Shown here: piece after piece, positions 9,273 through 17,502 of the stretch
Layout of the letters: every line of letters begins with the position of its first letter
Position numbering within the stretch: position 1 is the stretch's first letter
Source of the DNA: Leptolyngbya ohadii IS1
Lineage (GTDB): Bacteria; Cyanobacteriota; Cyanobacteriia; Elainellales; Elainellaceae
Length of the DNA stretch: 64,000 bases
Reading direction: 5' to 3'
NCBI RefSeq assembly: GCF_002215035.1
Contig: NZ_NKFP01000006.1
Span: 1,314,530 to 1,378,529 of the forward strand
Translations under genes and position numbers: made by a program
The notes under the pieces: generated by a model
What the model was told of the DNA's origin: nothing
The model's database searches: none
Seen by the model: the letters and a program-made list of their open reading frames with translations, nothing else

Positions 9273-9637
9273 GCTGAATACTGCATTAAGGTGAATACTG
9301 CCAATCCGTTGCATTAAGGGCGAACTTTTCACCGTGACGATCGACCGCTGCTGATTTACTTCCACTAAGAAGCAGATTTCTTCAGGCGAATAATCGATCG
9401 CTGCTGACTTGCCTTCCGTAAGGGCGGATTGCGATCCGCCCCTACCCTGATGATTCTCCCACCGATAGTTCTGCTCCACATAGTTCTGTTGCACATAGTC
9501 CTGCTGCACAGCCTCGGATTTGTATCACGCTTCACAGAAGGTTGATTTAATCAATCAGTTTTTCTGAACATCAAGGAGTTTATTGATAAGCAGAGATAAA
9601 TTAAGCTAGAGAAGAAATTTCATCTCATCAAACGCCC
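9273..9637. repeat. Spacer with GGGCGGAT hairpin and 15-bp tandem repeat
   Basis: This 365-bp spacer lies inside the flv operon. At 9422-9441, GGGCGGAT and ATCCGCCC flank a TGCG tetraloop, a hairpin that recurs in variant form at 12651-12670. At about 9464-9511, a 15-bp unit (CATAGTTCTGCTCCA and variants) is present three times. The hairpin lacks a T-run, so it looks more like an mRNA-processing or stability element than a terminator. Confidence 0.6.
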
Positions 9638-10243
9638 ATGCAGAATGCAGTAAAGCCTACAATCGATCGCTACAACCGGATCAAGCATCACTACGTCGTC
9701 CGCGCTCTGGAAGCCGTTCAAGATCTGATCATCATTTGCCTCTGCATCGGTCTATTTAGCTTCATGGTGATGCAGATCCGGGAGATGGTGCTTTCCCTGC
9801 TGCCGCCCTTGGACTTTACGGCGGTGACAGCCGACATTCTGTTTTTGCTGATTTTGGTGGAGTTATTCCGGCTGCTGATTATTTACCTGCAAGAACAGCG
9901 GGTTTCGATCGGTGTTGCGGTGGAGGTGTCGATCGTTTCCATTTTGCGAGAGGTGATTGTAAGGGGAGTGCTGGAGACTCCCTGGACGCAAATTGCGGCT
10001 TCCTGTGCTTTTCTGCTGGTGCTGGGCGTCCTGCTGGTGATCCGCGTCTGGCTTCCGCCTACCTTTGAAGGCATTGATCCTGAACAGTTTCTCTCTGCCC
10101 GTCGCGTCAAGGAGCTGGCAGTCTCCGCCGCAATCGAGGAGGCGATCGAAGAAGAAATGCACGATGCACCGCGCAAAATTACCCAGCCCAGCGGCTATCG
10201 AGACGGCAACCACCGAGAATTAGAACAGCCGCAGTTTCAATAG
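9638..10243 (+). CDS. Sll0218-like PsiE-family membrane protein of the flv4-2 operon
   Basis: A 201-residue protein with four hydrophobic segments (about 31-50, 65-88, 93-115 region and 120-145) and a charged, alanine- and glutamate-rich C-terminus. Its position between flv4 and flv2 and its PsiE-like (phosphate-starvation-inducible E) membrane region match Sll0218 of Synechocystis. Sll0218 is thylakoid-associated and reported to aid photosystem II assembly and stability. The assignment rests mainly on synteny, and function beyond membrane residence is inferred. Confidence 0.8.
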   Translation: MQNAVKPTIDRYNRIKHHYVVRALEAVQDLIIICLCIGLFSFMVMQIREMVLSLLPPLDFTAVTADILFLLILVELFRLLIIYLQEQRVSIGVAVEVSIVSILREVIVRGVLETPWTQIAASCAFLLVLGVLLVIRVWLPPTFEGIDPEQFLSARRVKELAVSAAIEEAIEEEMHDAPRKITQPSGYRDGNHRELEQPQFQ

Positions 10244-10321
10244 GTTTCCCCCTTCCTGCTCTCCCACTCTCTGCTCCCCCGCTCCCTACTCCCCCTCTCT
10301 TGTCCTTTCCCAAACCTCACC

Positions 10322-12043
10322 ATGACAGACATTAAGCCTCGTGACGTACAAGTTGCCGAAATTGGACCTGGAACCCTTATTCTGCGATCGCGCACCTGGG
10401 ATCGGCTCAAGTTTGAGGTGGAGTATGCGCGTCAGAAGGGGACGACGGCAAATTCCTATCTGATTCAGGCGGATAAAACTGCGCTAATCGATCCGCCCGG
10501 AGAGTCCTTCACAGAAATCTTTATTGAGGAACTGGCGCATCACGTCTATCTGCAAAAGATTGACTATGTGATTCTGGGTCACGTAAACCCCAACCGCTGC
10601 GCCACGCTGAAGGCATTGCTAAACATCGAAGCGGCTCCCCAAATTACCTTTGTCTGTACCCGTGCGGCAGAGGTTGCCCTGCGATCGGCATTTCCCGATC
10701 AGAATCTGCGAATTCTCCTGGCAAATGTGGAGGAGACGATCGACCTGGGGCAGGGGCATCAGCTTCAGTTAATCCCGACCCCGACGCCGCGCCATCCCGA
10801 TGGGCTGTGTGTTTTTGATCCGGCAAGCCGCATTCTCTACACCGATAAGCTATTCGGGGCGCATGTTTGCGATGATGCGGTGTTCGACGAGAACTGGAAA
10901 CAGCTTGATGAGGATCGCCGCTACTATTTTGACTGTATCCATGCGGCACAGGCAAAGCAGGTGGAAGCTGCCCTGGACAAGATCTCTGATATTCGCGCCA
11001 AGATTTATGCGCCGGGTCATGGTCCCATCGTGCGCTATAGCCTCAGTCGCTTTTTGTTTGACTACCGCCAGTGGGCAGAACAGCAAAAAAACCAGGACTT
11101 GAGCGTTGTCATGCTCTACGCTTCTGCCTACGGCAATACGGCAACCCTGGCAGGGGCGATCGCTCAGGGAATGATTCAGTCCGGTGCGGCGGTGCAGTCG
11201 ATCAACTGTGAATTTGCGGACCCGACGGAGATTACTGCTGCTTTGGAGCAATGTGACGGGTTTGTGTTTGGTTCTCCCACGCTGGGCGGACATGCTCCGA
11301 TTCAAATTCAGACTGCGTTAGGCATTGCCCTTTCGACGGCGGCAAGAACGAAGCTGGTAGGGGTATTTGGCTCCTATGGCTGGAGCGGTGAGGCGATCGA
11401 TCTGCTGGAATCCAAGCTTCAGGATGCCGGATTTCGGTTTGGCTTTGCGCCGATTCGCGTTAAGTTTAAGCCTACGCAGGAAACCCTGGCGCAGGGGGAA
11501 GCCGCTGGAGCCGAGTTTGTGCAGTCCCTTCGGAAAACTAGAAAGATTCGCGCCCCGCGTCAGTTAGCCGCCGAATCCCAGAGCGATCGTACCGAGCAGG
11601 CAGTTGGACGAATTACTGGCTCACTCTGCGTCATAACCACACAGGAAAATGGCGTCGATCGCGGAACATTAACCTCCTGGGTGTCTCAGGCAACGTTTAG
11701 CCCACCCGGACTGACGATCGCAATCAGTAAGGATGAGGGCGAAAGTGCAGCCGAGATCGGCGGGCAGTTTGTGCTCAATGTCCTGAAGGAAGGGCGAAAC
11801 CTGCGACGCTATTTTCAGAGGAATGCAGGCAACGACAGTCGCTTTAGCGAAATTGCGACCCATCCGGCAACGAATGGCTGTCTGGTACTGGACGAAGCCC
11901 TGGCATATCTGGAATGCAAGGTGCAGGGGCGGATGGAATGCGGCGACCATTGGCTGGTGTACGCGCTGGTAGAAGATGGCAAACTGCTGGAATCGGCGGG
12001 CGTTACCGCTGTGCAGCATCGGAAGTCGGGCAGTCAGTATTAA
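10322..12043 (+). CDS. flv2: Flavodiiron protein Flv2 (non-canonical diiron site)
   Basis: A 573-residue paralogue of Flv4 with the same three domains. The diiron ligands are altered: HTEPDH becomes HVNPNR (near residue 86), the His of NLHWPD aligns with Arg in TPRHPDG, and the Asp of TCDVFG aligns with Lys in TDKLFG. Such loss of acidic and His ligands is the hallmark of Flv1/Flv2-type subunits, which pair with a canonical partner (Flv3/Flv4). Operon position makes it Flv2. The flavodoxin domain begins near YASAYGNTATLAG, and the flavin reductase domain ends VQHRKSGSQY. The 78-bp leader is pyrimidine-rich and lacks an obvious ribosome site. Confidence 0.92.
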   Translation: MTDIKPRDVQVAEIGPGTLILRSRTWDRLKFEVEYARQKGTTANSYLIQADKTALIDPPGESFTEIFIEELAHHVYLQKIDYVILGHVNPNRCATLKALLNIEAAPQITFVCTRAAEVALRSAFPDQNLRILLANVEETIDLGQGHQLQLIPTPTPRHPDGLCVFDPASRILYTDKLFGAHVCDDAVFDENWKQLDEDRRYYFDCIHAAQAKQVEAALDKISDIRAKIYAPGHGPIVRYSLSRFLFDYRQWAEQQKNQDLSVVMLYASAYGNTATLAGAIAQGMIQSGAAVQSINCEFADPTEITAALEQCDGFVFGSPTLGGHAPIQIQTALGIALSTAARTKLVGVFGSYGWSGEAIDLLESKLQDAGFRFGFAPIRVKFKPTQETLAQGEAAGAEFVQSLRKTRKIRAPRQLAAESQSDRTEQAVGRITGSLCVITTQENGVDRGTLTSWVSQATFSPPGLTIAISKDEGESAAEIGGQFVLNVLKEGRNLRRYFQRNAGNDSRFSEIATHPATNGCLVLDEALAYLECKVQGRMECGDHWLVYALVEDGKLLESAGVTAVQHRKSGSQY

Positions 12044-12118
12044 GCAGCCAGGATTAATTCCAGGATTAATTCAGAACTGAGGTTGGACATCGGAAAGCAA
12101 AACGGTTGCTTCAGCTCA

Positions 12119-12138
12119 TATAATTTGAGTTAGAACTA
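12119..12138 (+). promoter_or_regulatory. marR -10 box overlapped by operator-like site
   Basis: A perfect -10 hexamer TATAAT (12119-12124) lies 42 bp before the MarR gene. It is overlapped by TAATTTGAGTTAGAACTA (12121-12138), which matches 14 of 18 bases of the stronger palindrome at 12763-12780. This arrangement suggests autorepression. No good -35 hexamer is visible at the usual distance. Confidence 0.5.
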
Positions 12139-12165
12139 TTTTGTTTTTCCGATTTCTCCGCTCGA

Positions 12166-12615
12166 ATGAACCATTTGCCCGATCCCACTCCCCAGTATGC
12201 TTGCTTACCCGTTTTGCGGGAGCTTGTTCGCTCCTATCAGGCTTTTTCGCTGGTTGATGAGGCACAGATCCGCACGTATGGCTTAACGGCGAGCCAGTTT
12301 GATGTGATTGCGACGCTGGGCAACACAAACGGGATGACGATGGGCGATCTGGCAGAAAAAACCCTCGTCACGAAGGGAACGCTGACCGGAATTGTTGATC
12401 GTTTGGAGGCAAAGCAGCTCGTCCGGCGGGAAGTCCCGGAAGGCGATCGGCGCTGCTTCAAGATTGTGCTGACCCAGGCGGGAGAGAGCCTGTTTCGCGA
12501 GGTTTTTCCGAAGCATATGGCGTTTCTTCAGGAGCGGTTCGATCGGCTGGAAACGTCAGAATTAGAGCTTTTAAGAGTACTTCTGGCACGATTGCGATCG
12601 GCTTTCGCGGAGTAG
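12166..12615 (+). CDS. MarR-family transcriptional regulator
   Basis: A 149-residue winged-helix regulator. The recognition region is visible around TASQFDVIATLG, then MTMGDLAEKTLVTKGTLTG, and the wing VRREVPEGDRRCFKIVLT. Helices for dimerisation flank it. One Cys (in PEGDRRCF) and one near the N-terminus (YACLP) could be redox or quinone sensors, as in some MarR proteins, but this is speculation. It is upstream of and co-directional with the CDGSH-like, NDH-2 and dioxygenase genes and has its own hairpin terminator, so control of that set would be in trans via the palindromes at 12763-12824. Confidence 0.88.
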   Translation: MNHLPDPTPQYACLPVLRELVRSYQAFSLVDEAQIRTYGLTASQFDVIATLGNTNGMTMGDLAEKTLVTKGTLTGIVDRLEAKQLVRREVPEGDRRCFKIVLTQAGESLFREVFPKHMAFLQERFDRLETSELELLRVLLARLRSAFAE

Positions 12616-12648
12616 AATCATTTGTTTGGTCAGAGTAAGACATCCCGA

Positions 12649-12680
12649 AGGGGCGGTTTGCGAATCGCCCTTGTTTTTTT
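12649..12680 (+). terminator. Intrinsic terminator after the MarR gene
   Basis: GGGCGGTT (12651-12658), TGCG loop and AATCGCCC (12663-12670) form an 8-bp stem with one G-U pair, followed by TTGTTTTTTT (12671-12680). The stem-loop is a variant of the repeat at 9422-9441, suggesting a mobile hairpin used as a terminator. Confidence 0.8.
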
Positions 12681-12762
12681 GCGTCGAGTGAGTCCGCTGC
12701 CATTAGAAAGGTCAGACGTTAGAACCCCTTGACTAAAGCGATCGAAATTCTTTCCACCAGAA

Positions 12763-12824
12763 TAGTTTGACTTCAAACTAATTTGTGCTAAATTAGGTTT
12801 ATCGGAAAGTACGACTTCAAACTT
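12763..12824 (+). promoter_or_regulatory. Promoter with two MarR-type operator copies
   Basis: TAGTTTGACTTCAAACTA (12763-12780) is a perfect palindrome with 8-bp arms and a 2-bp centre. It overlaps a -35 TTGACT (12767-12772), with a -10-like TAAATT 16 bp downstream (12789-12794). A second, weaker copy AAGTACGACTTCAAACTT (12807-12824) matches 14 of 18 bases and starts 44 bp after the first, about four helical turns. An inverted repeat CTAATTT-5-AAATTAG (12778-12796) lies between them. The site controls the CDGSH-like gene starting at 12887 and probably the genes behind it. MarR binding is inferred. Confidence 0.65.
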
Positions 12825-12886
12825 TCAAGAACCAGACTAATTCAGGCTGGTAAAGAATCCCTAACTTCCTTGAAGGAGAACTTGAT

Positions 12887-13075
12887 ATGGCTGAACTGCC
12901 TTTGACTCTACAACTCGAAGCTGGAACCTACTGGCTCTGCACCTGCGGACTTTCCGCCAACTTTCCCTACTGCAACGGTGCCCACAAAGGCTCTGGCTAT
13001 ACGCCCAAACCGCTGGAACTTCCTGCACCCGCTACGGTTGAAATTACGGCTCCCGGTGAAGCAACCGTTCGCTAG
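12887..13075 (+). CDS. CDGSH-like iron-sulfur miniprotein
   Basis: A 62-residue protein with the pattern C-x-C-x2-S-x3-P-x-C-N-G-A-H (WLCTCGLSANFPYCNGAHKG). This is the 3Cys-1His 2Fe-2S site of CDGSH (mitoNEET-type) proteins. All four ligands are present, and only the usual Asp after the third Cys is Asn. Such clusters are redox-active and pH-labile. A ribosome site AAGGAGAA precedes the ATG by 8 nt. It is the first gene after the palindromic promoter, with the NDH-2 gene about 100 bp downstream, so a small redox carrier or sensor role is likely. Confidence 0.82.
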   Translation: MAELPLTLQLEAGTYWLCTCGLSANFPYCNGAHKGSGYTPKPLELPAPATVEITAPGEATVR

Positions 13076-13176
13076 AAGCCGGGTAACTGCAAAGAGGGAT
13101 TGGCTGGGTTTTTGGAAAGTTTCGGTTGAAAATAGAAGCAGACCGTCTTAAATCCAGCCATTTCTAGGAATTTGCT

Positions 13177-14523
13177 GTGAACTCGATCGATTATTTCGCT
13201 GTCAGTTCGGCTGTAAGTCCGGTGGTAATTGTCGGGGCAGGGTTTGGCGGTATTCAGGCAGCCCGATCGCTGGCTCGCCAGGGGATTTCTGTTCTGCTGA
13301 TCGATCGCCAGCCCTATCATCTGTTCACGCCGTTTCTGCATCAGGTAGCAATGGCAGAGTTGGAGCCGGATCAGGTGGGAATTCCAATTCGGCAAATGCT
13401 GCGACCGCATCGCGCTACGGCGTTCGCGCAGCGGGCAAGCCGATCGTTTCCCCAGGTGCAGTTTCTTCAGACTGAGGTAAAGGCAATTCGGTGGGACAAA
13501 CGAATGCTAGATACGGCAGCAGGGCTGGTTCCCTTTGAGTTTCTGGTTCTGGCAGCGGGCAGTTCGACTCAGGCGGAAAAAGTCCCCGGAGCAGCCCAGT
13601 ACACCCTACCCCTCAAAACCCTGCCCCAGGCGATCGATCTGCGCGATCGAATTTTGGCTTCTGTAGAGCAGGCAACCCAGGAACTCGATCCGATTCGTCA
13701 GCAGGAATGGTTGACTTTTGCAGTAATCGGGGGTGGCTCGACGGGCGTAGAGGTTGCCGGATCGCTGGCGGAGTGGATTCGAGAAAGTTTGAGCAAGAAC
13801 TATTCGATGCTCGATCAATCTCAGTTTCGGGTTGTGCTGCTGCATTCGGGCGATCGTCTCCTAGAAACGATGGCTCCCCATCTAAGCCGCTACACAGAAC
13901 GAGAGCTTAAACGACTGGGAGTAGAAATCTGGCTGCAAAGTGCGGTAACGGAGGTGGAGGCGGGTCGGGTGACGGTCAAAACAGGCGATCAGATCAATTC
14001 CATTGCGGCACAAACGATCGTCTGGGCGGGTGGCATTCGGGTGAGCGTCCCGGAGTCCTGGCAGTTGCCCGTTACAGAGAGCGGTCGGGTGGCGGTTTCT
14101 TCGTCGCTGAATCTGCTGGAATCACCGCAGGTTTATGCGATCGGGGATCTGGCAGAAGTGATGTGGGACGATCGCCCCCTGCCGATGCTGGCTCCCACCG
14201 CAGTTGCCCAGGGTGAGACGGTTGCCCAAAACATTTTGCGGCAGATGCGCGGACAGGTTCCCCTTCCCTATCGGCATATCGATCGCGGCACTATGACAAT
14301 TCTGAGCCGATTGCGAGCCGTTGTGCAGCGGGGCGAATTTACAATGACGGGGTTTCCTGCCTGGCTGCTGTGGCTGGGATTTCACTGGGGCATTCTTCCC
14401 GGTGTACGTCAGCGAATCATCGTTCTTATTCACTGGCTGTTCAATCATCTGCGACGCGATCGAATTCCGGTTGCGGTTGTTCGTGCTTCTGGCGGGCGGC
14501 AAAAAGCTAACGTTGCTGAATGA
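13177..14523 (+). CDS. Type II NADH dehydrogenase (NDH-2) family FAD oxidoreductase
   Basis: A 448-residue flavoprotein with two dinucleotide folds: VIVGAGFGGIQAARSL (FAD, residues about 17-32) and VIGGGSTGVEVAGSLAEW (NAD(P)H, about 184-201). AIGDLAEV near residue 322 is the FAD-binding ATG/GD motif. The C-terminal hydrophobic and basic segment (WLLWLGFHWGILPG) would attach it to membrane. NDH-2 oxidises NAD(P)H and reduces quinones without pumping protons. The start is GTG. The gene follows the CDGSH-like gene and precedes a ring-cleavage-type dioxygenase, which points to quinone or phenol metabolism or redox balancing. Confidence 0.85.
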   Translation: MNSIDYFAVSSAVSPVVIVGAGFGGIQAARSLARQGISVLLIDRQPYHLFTPFLHQVAMAELEPDQVGIPIRQMLRPHRATAFAQRASRSFPQVQFLQTEVKAIRWDKRMLDTAAGLVPFEFLVLAAGSSTQAEKVPGAAQYTLPLKTLPQAIDLRDRILASVEQATQELDPIRQQEWLTFAVIGGGSTGVEVAGSLAEWIRESLSKNYSMLDQSQFRVVLLHSGDRLLETMAPHLSRYTERELKRLGVEIWLQSAVTEVEAGRVTVKTGDQINSIAAQTIVWAGGIRVSVPESWQLPVTESGRVAVSSSLNLLESPQVYAIGDLAEVMWDDRPLPMLAPTAVAQGETVAQNILRQMRGQVPLPYRHIDRGTMTILSRLRAVVQRGEFTMTGFPAWLLWLGFHWGILPGVRQRIIVLIHWLFNHLRRDRIPVAVVRASGGRQKANVAE

Positions 14524-14636
14524 GGATGGCGGAAGGCAGTAAACCTCTTGCAATGTGCTTGAAAAGCAAGCGATCCTGTACCGCCCCCTAGATTCATACC
14601 GACCTTTCAAAGCCCTTTACGTTGCGAGTTTTAGTT

Positions 14637-15410
14637 ATGAGCTTTCCCAGCCTATTTGTTTCCCACGGTTCGCCCGATTTATCGCTGCATTCTGGTAAGT
14701 CCCTCGATTTCTTTAAGCAGCTTGGGCTGCAATTGGGTAGACCTGAGGCAATTCTTGCCATTTCTGCCCACTGGCTTTCCGCAGAACCGACCGTTAGTGG
14801 CGCAGCCCGTCCCGCAACCATCCATGACTTTGGCGGATTTCCAGCGGAGCTGTATCAGATTCAGTACCCTGCGCCCGGTGCGGTTGAGTTAGCGACTGAG
14901 GTTCAATCGCTTCTCACCAATGCCGGATTCGCAGCACAAACCCATCCCGATCGCGGACTGGATCACGGAGTCTGGACACCGCTGATGCTGATGTATCCCG
15001 ATGCCGATATTCCCGTAACGCAGCTTTCCATTCAGCCTCGCCGCGATCCGGCGTATCATTTTCGTCTTGGACAAGCGCTCGCTCCCCTGCGCGATCGAAA
15101 TGTTTTGATCCTGGCGAGCGGTTCCCTGACCCACAATCTGGGCGCTTTAGATCGAGGTAATTTCGCCGCAGATCCCGCGTACTGGGCAGTCGCGTTCGAT
15201 GAGTGGATCAGCCAGACGATCGCCCAGGGCAACACCGAAGCCCTATTGAACTATCGTGAACTGGCTCCCTTTGCGATCGAGAATCATCCGACGGACGAGC
15301 ATCTGTTGCCGCTGTTTGTCGCTGCCGGAGCAGGCGGAAACCATCCGGTTCAGCTTCACGCCGATTTCACCTATGGGTCATTAAGTATGGCGAGTTATGC
15401 TTTTGCGTGA
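14637..15410 (+). CDS. DODA-type extradiol dioxygenase (LigB superfamily)
   Basis: A 257-residue member of the class III extradiol dioxygenase/4,5-DOPA dioxygenase group. Metal-ligand candidates are His in LFVSHGSPD, His in ISAHWLS, His in LDHGVWTPL and His in HPTDEHLLPL. SGSLTHNLGAL is also typical. The ATG at 14637 is preferred over the in-frame TTG at 14622, because the family begins immediately before FPSLFVSHG. Enzymes of this type open catechol rings or act on DOPA, and the physiological substrate in cyanobacteria is unknown. It ends convergent with the dienelactone hydrolase gene, with the two stops nearly overlapping. Confidence 0.85.
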   Translation: MSFPSLFVSHGSPDLSLHSGKSLDFFKQLGLQLGRPEAILAISAHWLSAEPTVSGAARPATIHDFGGFPAELYQIQYPAPGAVELATEVQSLLTNAGFAAQTHPDRGLDHGVWTPLMLMYPDADIPVTQLSIQPRRDPAYHFRLGQALAPLRDRNVLILASGSLTHNLGALDRGNFAADPAYWAVAFDEWISQTIAQGNTEALLNYRELAPFAIENHPTDEHLLPLFVAAGAGGNHPVQLHADFTYGSLSMASYAFA

Positions 15411-16152
15411 TTGTCCAAGACGCTGCTGAATAGCTCCTGTACCCGATTCCAGGCATCCGCTGCCGCCTCTGGCTGATAGCTCGATCGCTGGTCGCAGAAA
15501 AATCCATGCTGGGCATTTGCGTAGCGAAAAATCCGGTGGGGAATGGTGGACTGCTGCAATGCCGCCTCAATTTGATCCACATGGTCGGGCGGAATGCTGG
15601 GATCTTCCATGCCAAAAAATCCGTAGAGCGTCCCCTTGATCTCCGGCGTATAGGCGATCGTTGGTTTTCCGCTGCTTTCACCTATGCCCGGACTCCAGTT
15701 GGAAATGCCCGCCCCATAAAAGGAAGCCGTTGCCTTAATTTCGGGCAAGGTTGCCGCCAGATACACCACTAGTCCCCCAAAACAAAAGCCAATACAGCCG
15801 ATCGCATCCGGATCTACATTCGGTTTGGCGGACAGATAGGCGATCGTGCTGCGGATGTCGCTCAACAGTTCATCGACCCGCGTTTGTTCTTTGTATTTGC
15901 GTCCTAGCTGAATGTCCTCCGGTGTGTAGCCCGTCTCAAATCCGGGAGCTATTCGCTGATAGATAGCAGGGGCGATCGCCACATAGCCTAACTTCGCAAA
16001 GCGATCGGTCACATCGCGGATATGGCTGTTTACGCCAAAGATTTCCTGGATGACGATGATGGCTGGATGGCGATCCGCCTGTGGCGGTTGCGCAGAGCGA
16101 TCGTTTCCATGCTGGGGAGACGGGGGTTCTGCAAGGTAGGCATCGATTTGGA
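15395..16152 (-). CDS. Dienelactone hydrolase family protein, 5' end disrupted
   Basis: An alpha/beta hydrolase of the dienelactone hydrolase family. Landmarks are VIQEIFGVN, nucleophile Cys in IGFCFGGLV, Asp in FFGMEDPSIP and His in NAQHGFF. The stop is at 15395. About 240 residues of native sequence can be read, starting near LQIDAYLAEP, but the true start codon is missing because a 178-bp foldback arm joins at 16153. The reading frame runs on through the palindrome into the amidohydrolase to give an artificial 636-residue frame. It was presumably a separate gene downstream of the amidohydrolase gene on the same strand. Confidence 0.8.
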
Positions 16153-16514
16153 GATTGCCCACAGCGTCATGACCCACGCCCTCGACCAGGATGCCGTTAA
16201 ACAGGCGATCGCCCACACCAGACAGCCAATCGATCGCATCATCAACATTTTCGCTAAAGCGGAAGCCGATCCCTCCGGCACCATCCTTGGACGCAGACAC
16301 ACCATGCTGGACGACTCGGATATTAACCATGCGCGTATGGTTAATATCCGAGTCGTCCAGCATGGTGTGTCTGCGTCCAAGGATGGTGCCGGAGGGATCG
16401 GCTTCCGCTTTAGCGAAAATGTTGATGATGCGATCGATTGGCTGTCTGGTGTGGGCGATCGCCTGTTTAACGGCATCCTGGTCGAGGGCGTGGGTCATGA
16501 CGCTGTGGGCAATC
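16153..16514. repeat. Long inverted repeat (foldback palindrome) inside the amidohydrolase gene
   Basis: Arms 16153-16330 and 16337-16514 are perfect reverse complements of 178 bp, separated by GCGCGT. The right arm is native amidohydrolase coding sequence and the left arm is its inverted copy. The copy replaces the 3' end of the amidohydrolase and the start of the hydrolase gene. Both strands remain open through it, so it creates spurious frames. Origin may be in vivo snap-back replication or an amplification/assembly chimera. Confidence 0.95.
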
Positions 16515-17275
16515 ACAAAGTCGCTGGCGGAGTGGCTGGCGTTTCCCAGGACGAGGATTTCGCAGTTTTGCAGTTCGACCCCGGCAGAGGTAGAAGCGAC
16601 TGAGGAGTAAAGGCTGTAATTAGAGCAGATATCGGCATCGGTGAGCTGCGCCAGATCGATTTCGCCCATTGCCACCGCAACCCCCAGGGCAGAGGCTCCT
16701 CGCGAATATGCCATTGACTGATAGCTGTTACTAGACCGGACAGGCTGTTCCCGTTGGGAGGCAGTGATGAGGGGACACTTAATCTGCACAAAATGCACGT
16801 CTTCCCGCTTCAATCCCGCAGAGTCGATCGCCTGCTGTACCCCGATCGCGACTTCCTGCACCATTGCCACAGTGCCGATCTCCTGAGGCAGAAAATTCCT
16901 GGTGTGGGTGGTTCCCAGGACTAAGCCCCAGCGGCGCGGTGTATCAGGGCTAACTTCCTGGCGGGTAAAGATGGTGAGATGAGGACTTAATACCCCTTCG
17001 GTGCCGCCGGACATAACGTAGATGATCTCCTCGGCGGCAGATTTCACCGCTTCTCGGCTGCGATTGCCCTGCTGGACTGCTATTTGCTCGCTCAGGAAGG
17101 TTTTCAGGGTTTGAACAGCAAAACCCCGTGTAAAATCATTAACACAGCCGTTGCCTTCGGTTTTGCCCATAATGGCAATGATTGTCGCTGGATCTAGTCC
17201 TTCCGCGATCAGCGTTTTAAGCCCGGACAGATCATCGGGACTGCTCTGCGGAATTTTATGAACGTTAACTTTCAT
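16332..17275 (-). pseudogene. Ring-opening amidohydrolase (cyanuric acid hydrolase/barbiturase family), 3' truncated
   Basis: About 313 native residues of the AtzD/TrzD/barbiturase family, which opens cyclic ureide rings such as cyanuric acid or barbiturate. Of the three pseudo-equivalent domains, the first Ser motif is in YVMSGGTEGVLSPH and the second in LGNASHSASD. The third domain is entered (KAEADPSGTILGRRHTMLDD) but lost at the palindrome after DSDIN, before the expected third SGG/EHQGP segment, about 50 residues short of the usual 360-370. The start MKVNVHKIP at 17275 is chosen over 17305 because GGGAGA sits 9-10 nt upstream. It is divergent from a GntR regulator gene, which probably controls it. 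Confidence 0.85.
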
Positions 17276-17502
17276 TGGTGACTGTCTCCCACCGATTCTC
17301 CTCACAGTTCCTCAAGATCATCTCAGAATCATCCCAACATCATCTCAGCAATTTTGGCAATTTTTGCCGCTGGTGCCCTGCTCGAAATGCTCTGCCCGAA
17401 ACGCTCTGCCCGGAATGCCGTCTCTCCGTGCTGTAGCTATCTTCGACGCTCCTCCTTAAAGTTCCTCCTCTGTTAAACGCTTTACCTTTCTTGGAGACTG
17501 CT

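Noticed and set aside
8688-9509. Minus-strand 273-residue frame over flv4
   Set aside because: It is antisense to a conserved gene, shows no family motifs, and arises from codon structure of flv4.
16022-16610. Plus-strand frames of 193 and 139 residues
   Set aside because: They are mirror readings of the inverted repeat and overlap the real minus-strand genes.
15395-17305. A natural bifunctional amidohydrolase-dienelactone hydrolase of 636 residues
   Set aside because: The middle is an inverted copy of the amidohydrolase itself; the third amidohydrolase domain and the hydrolase start are missing, so the fusion is a by-product of the palindrome.
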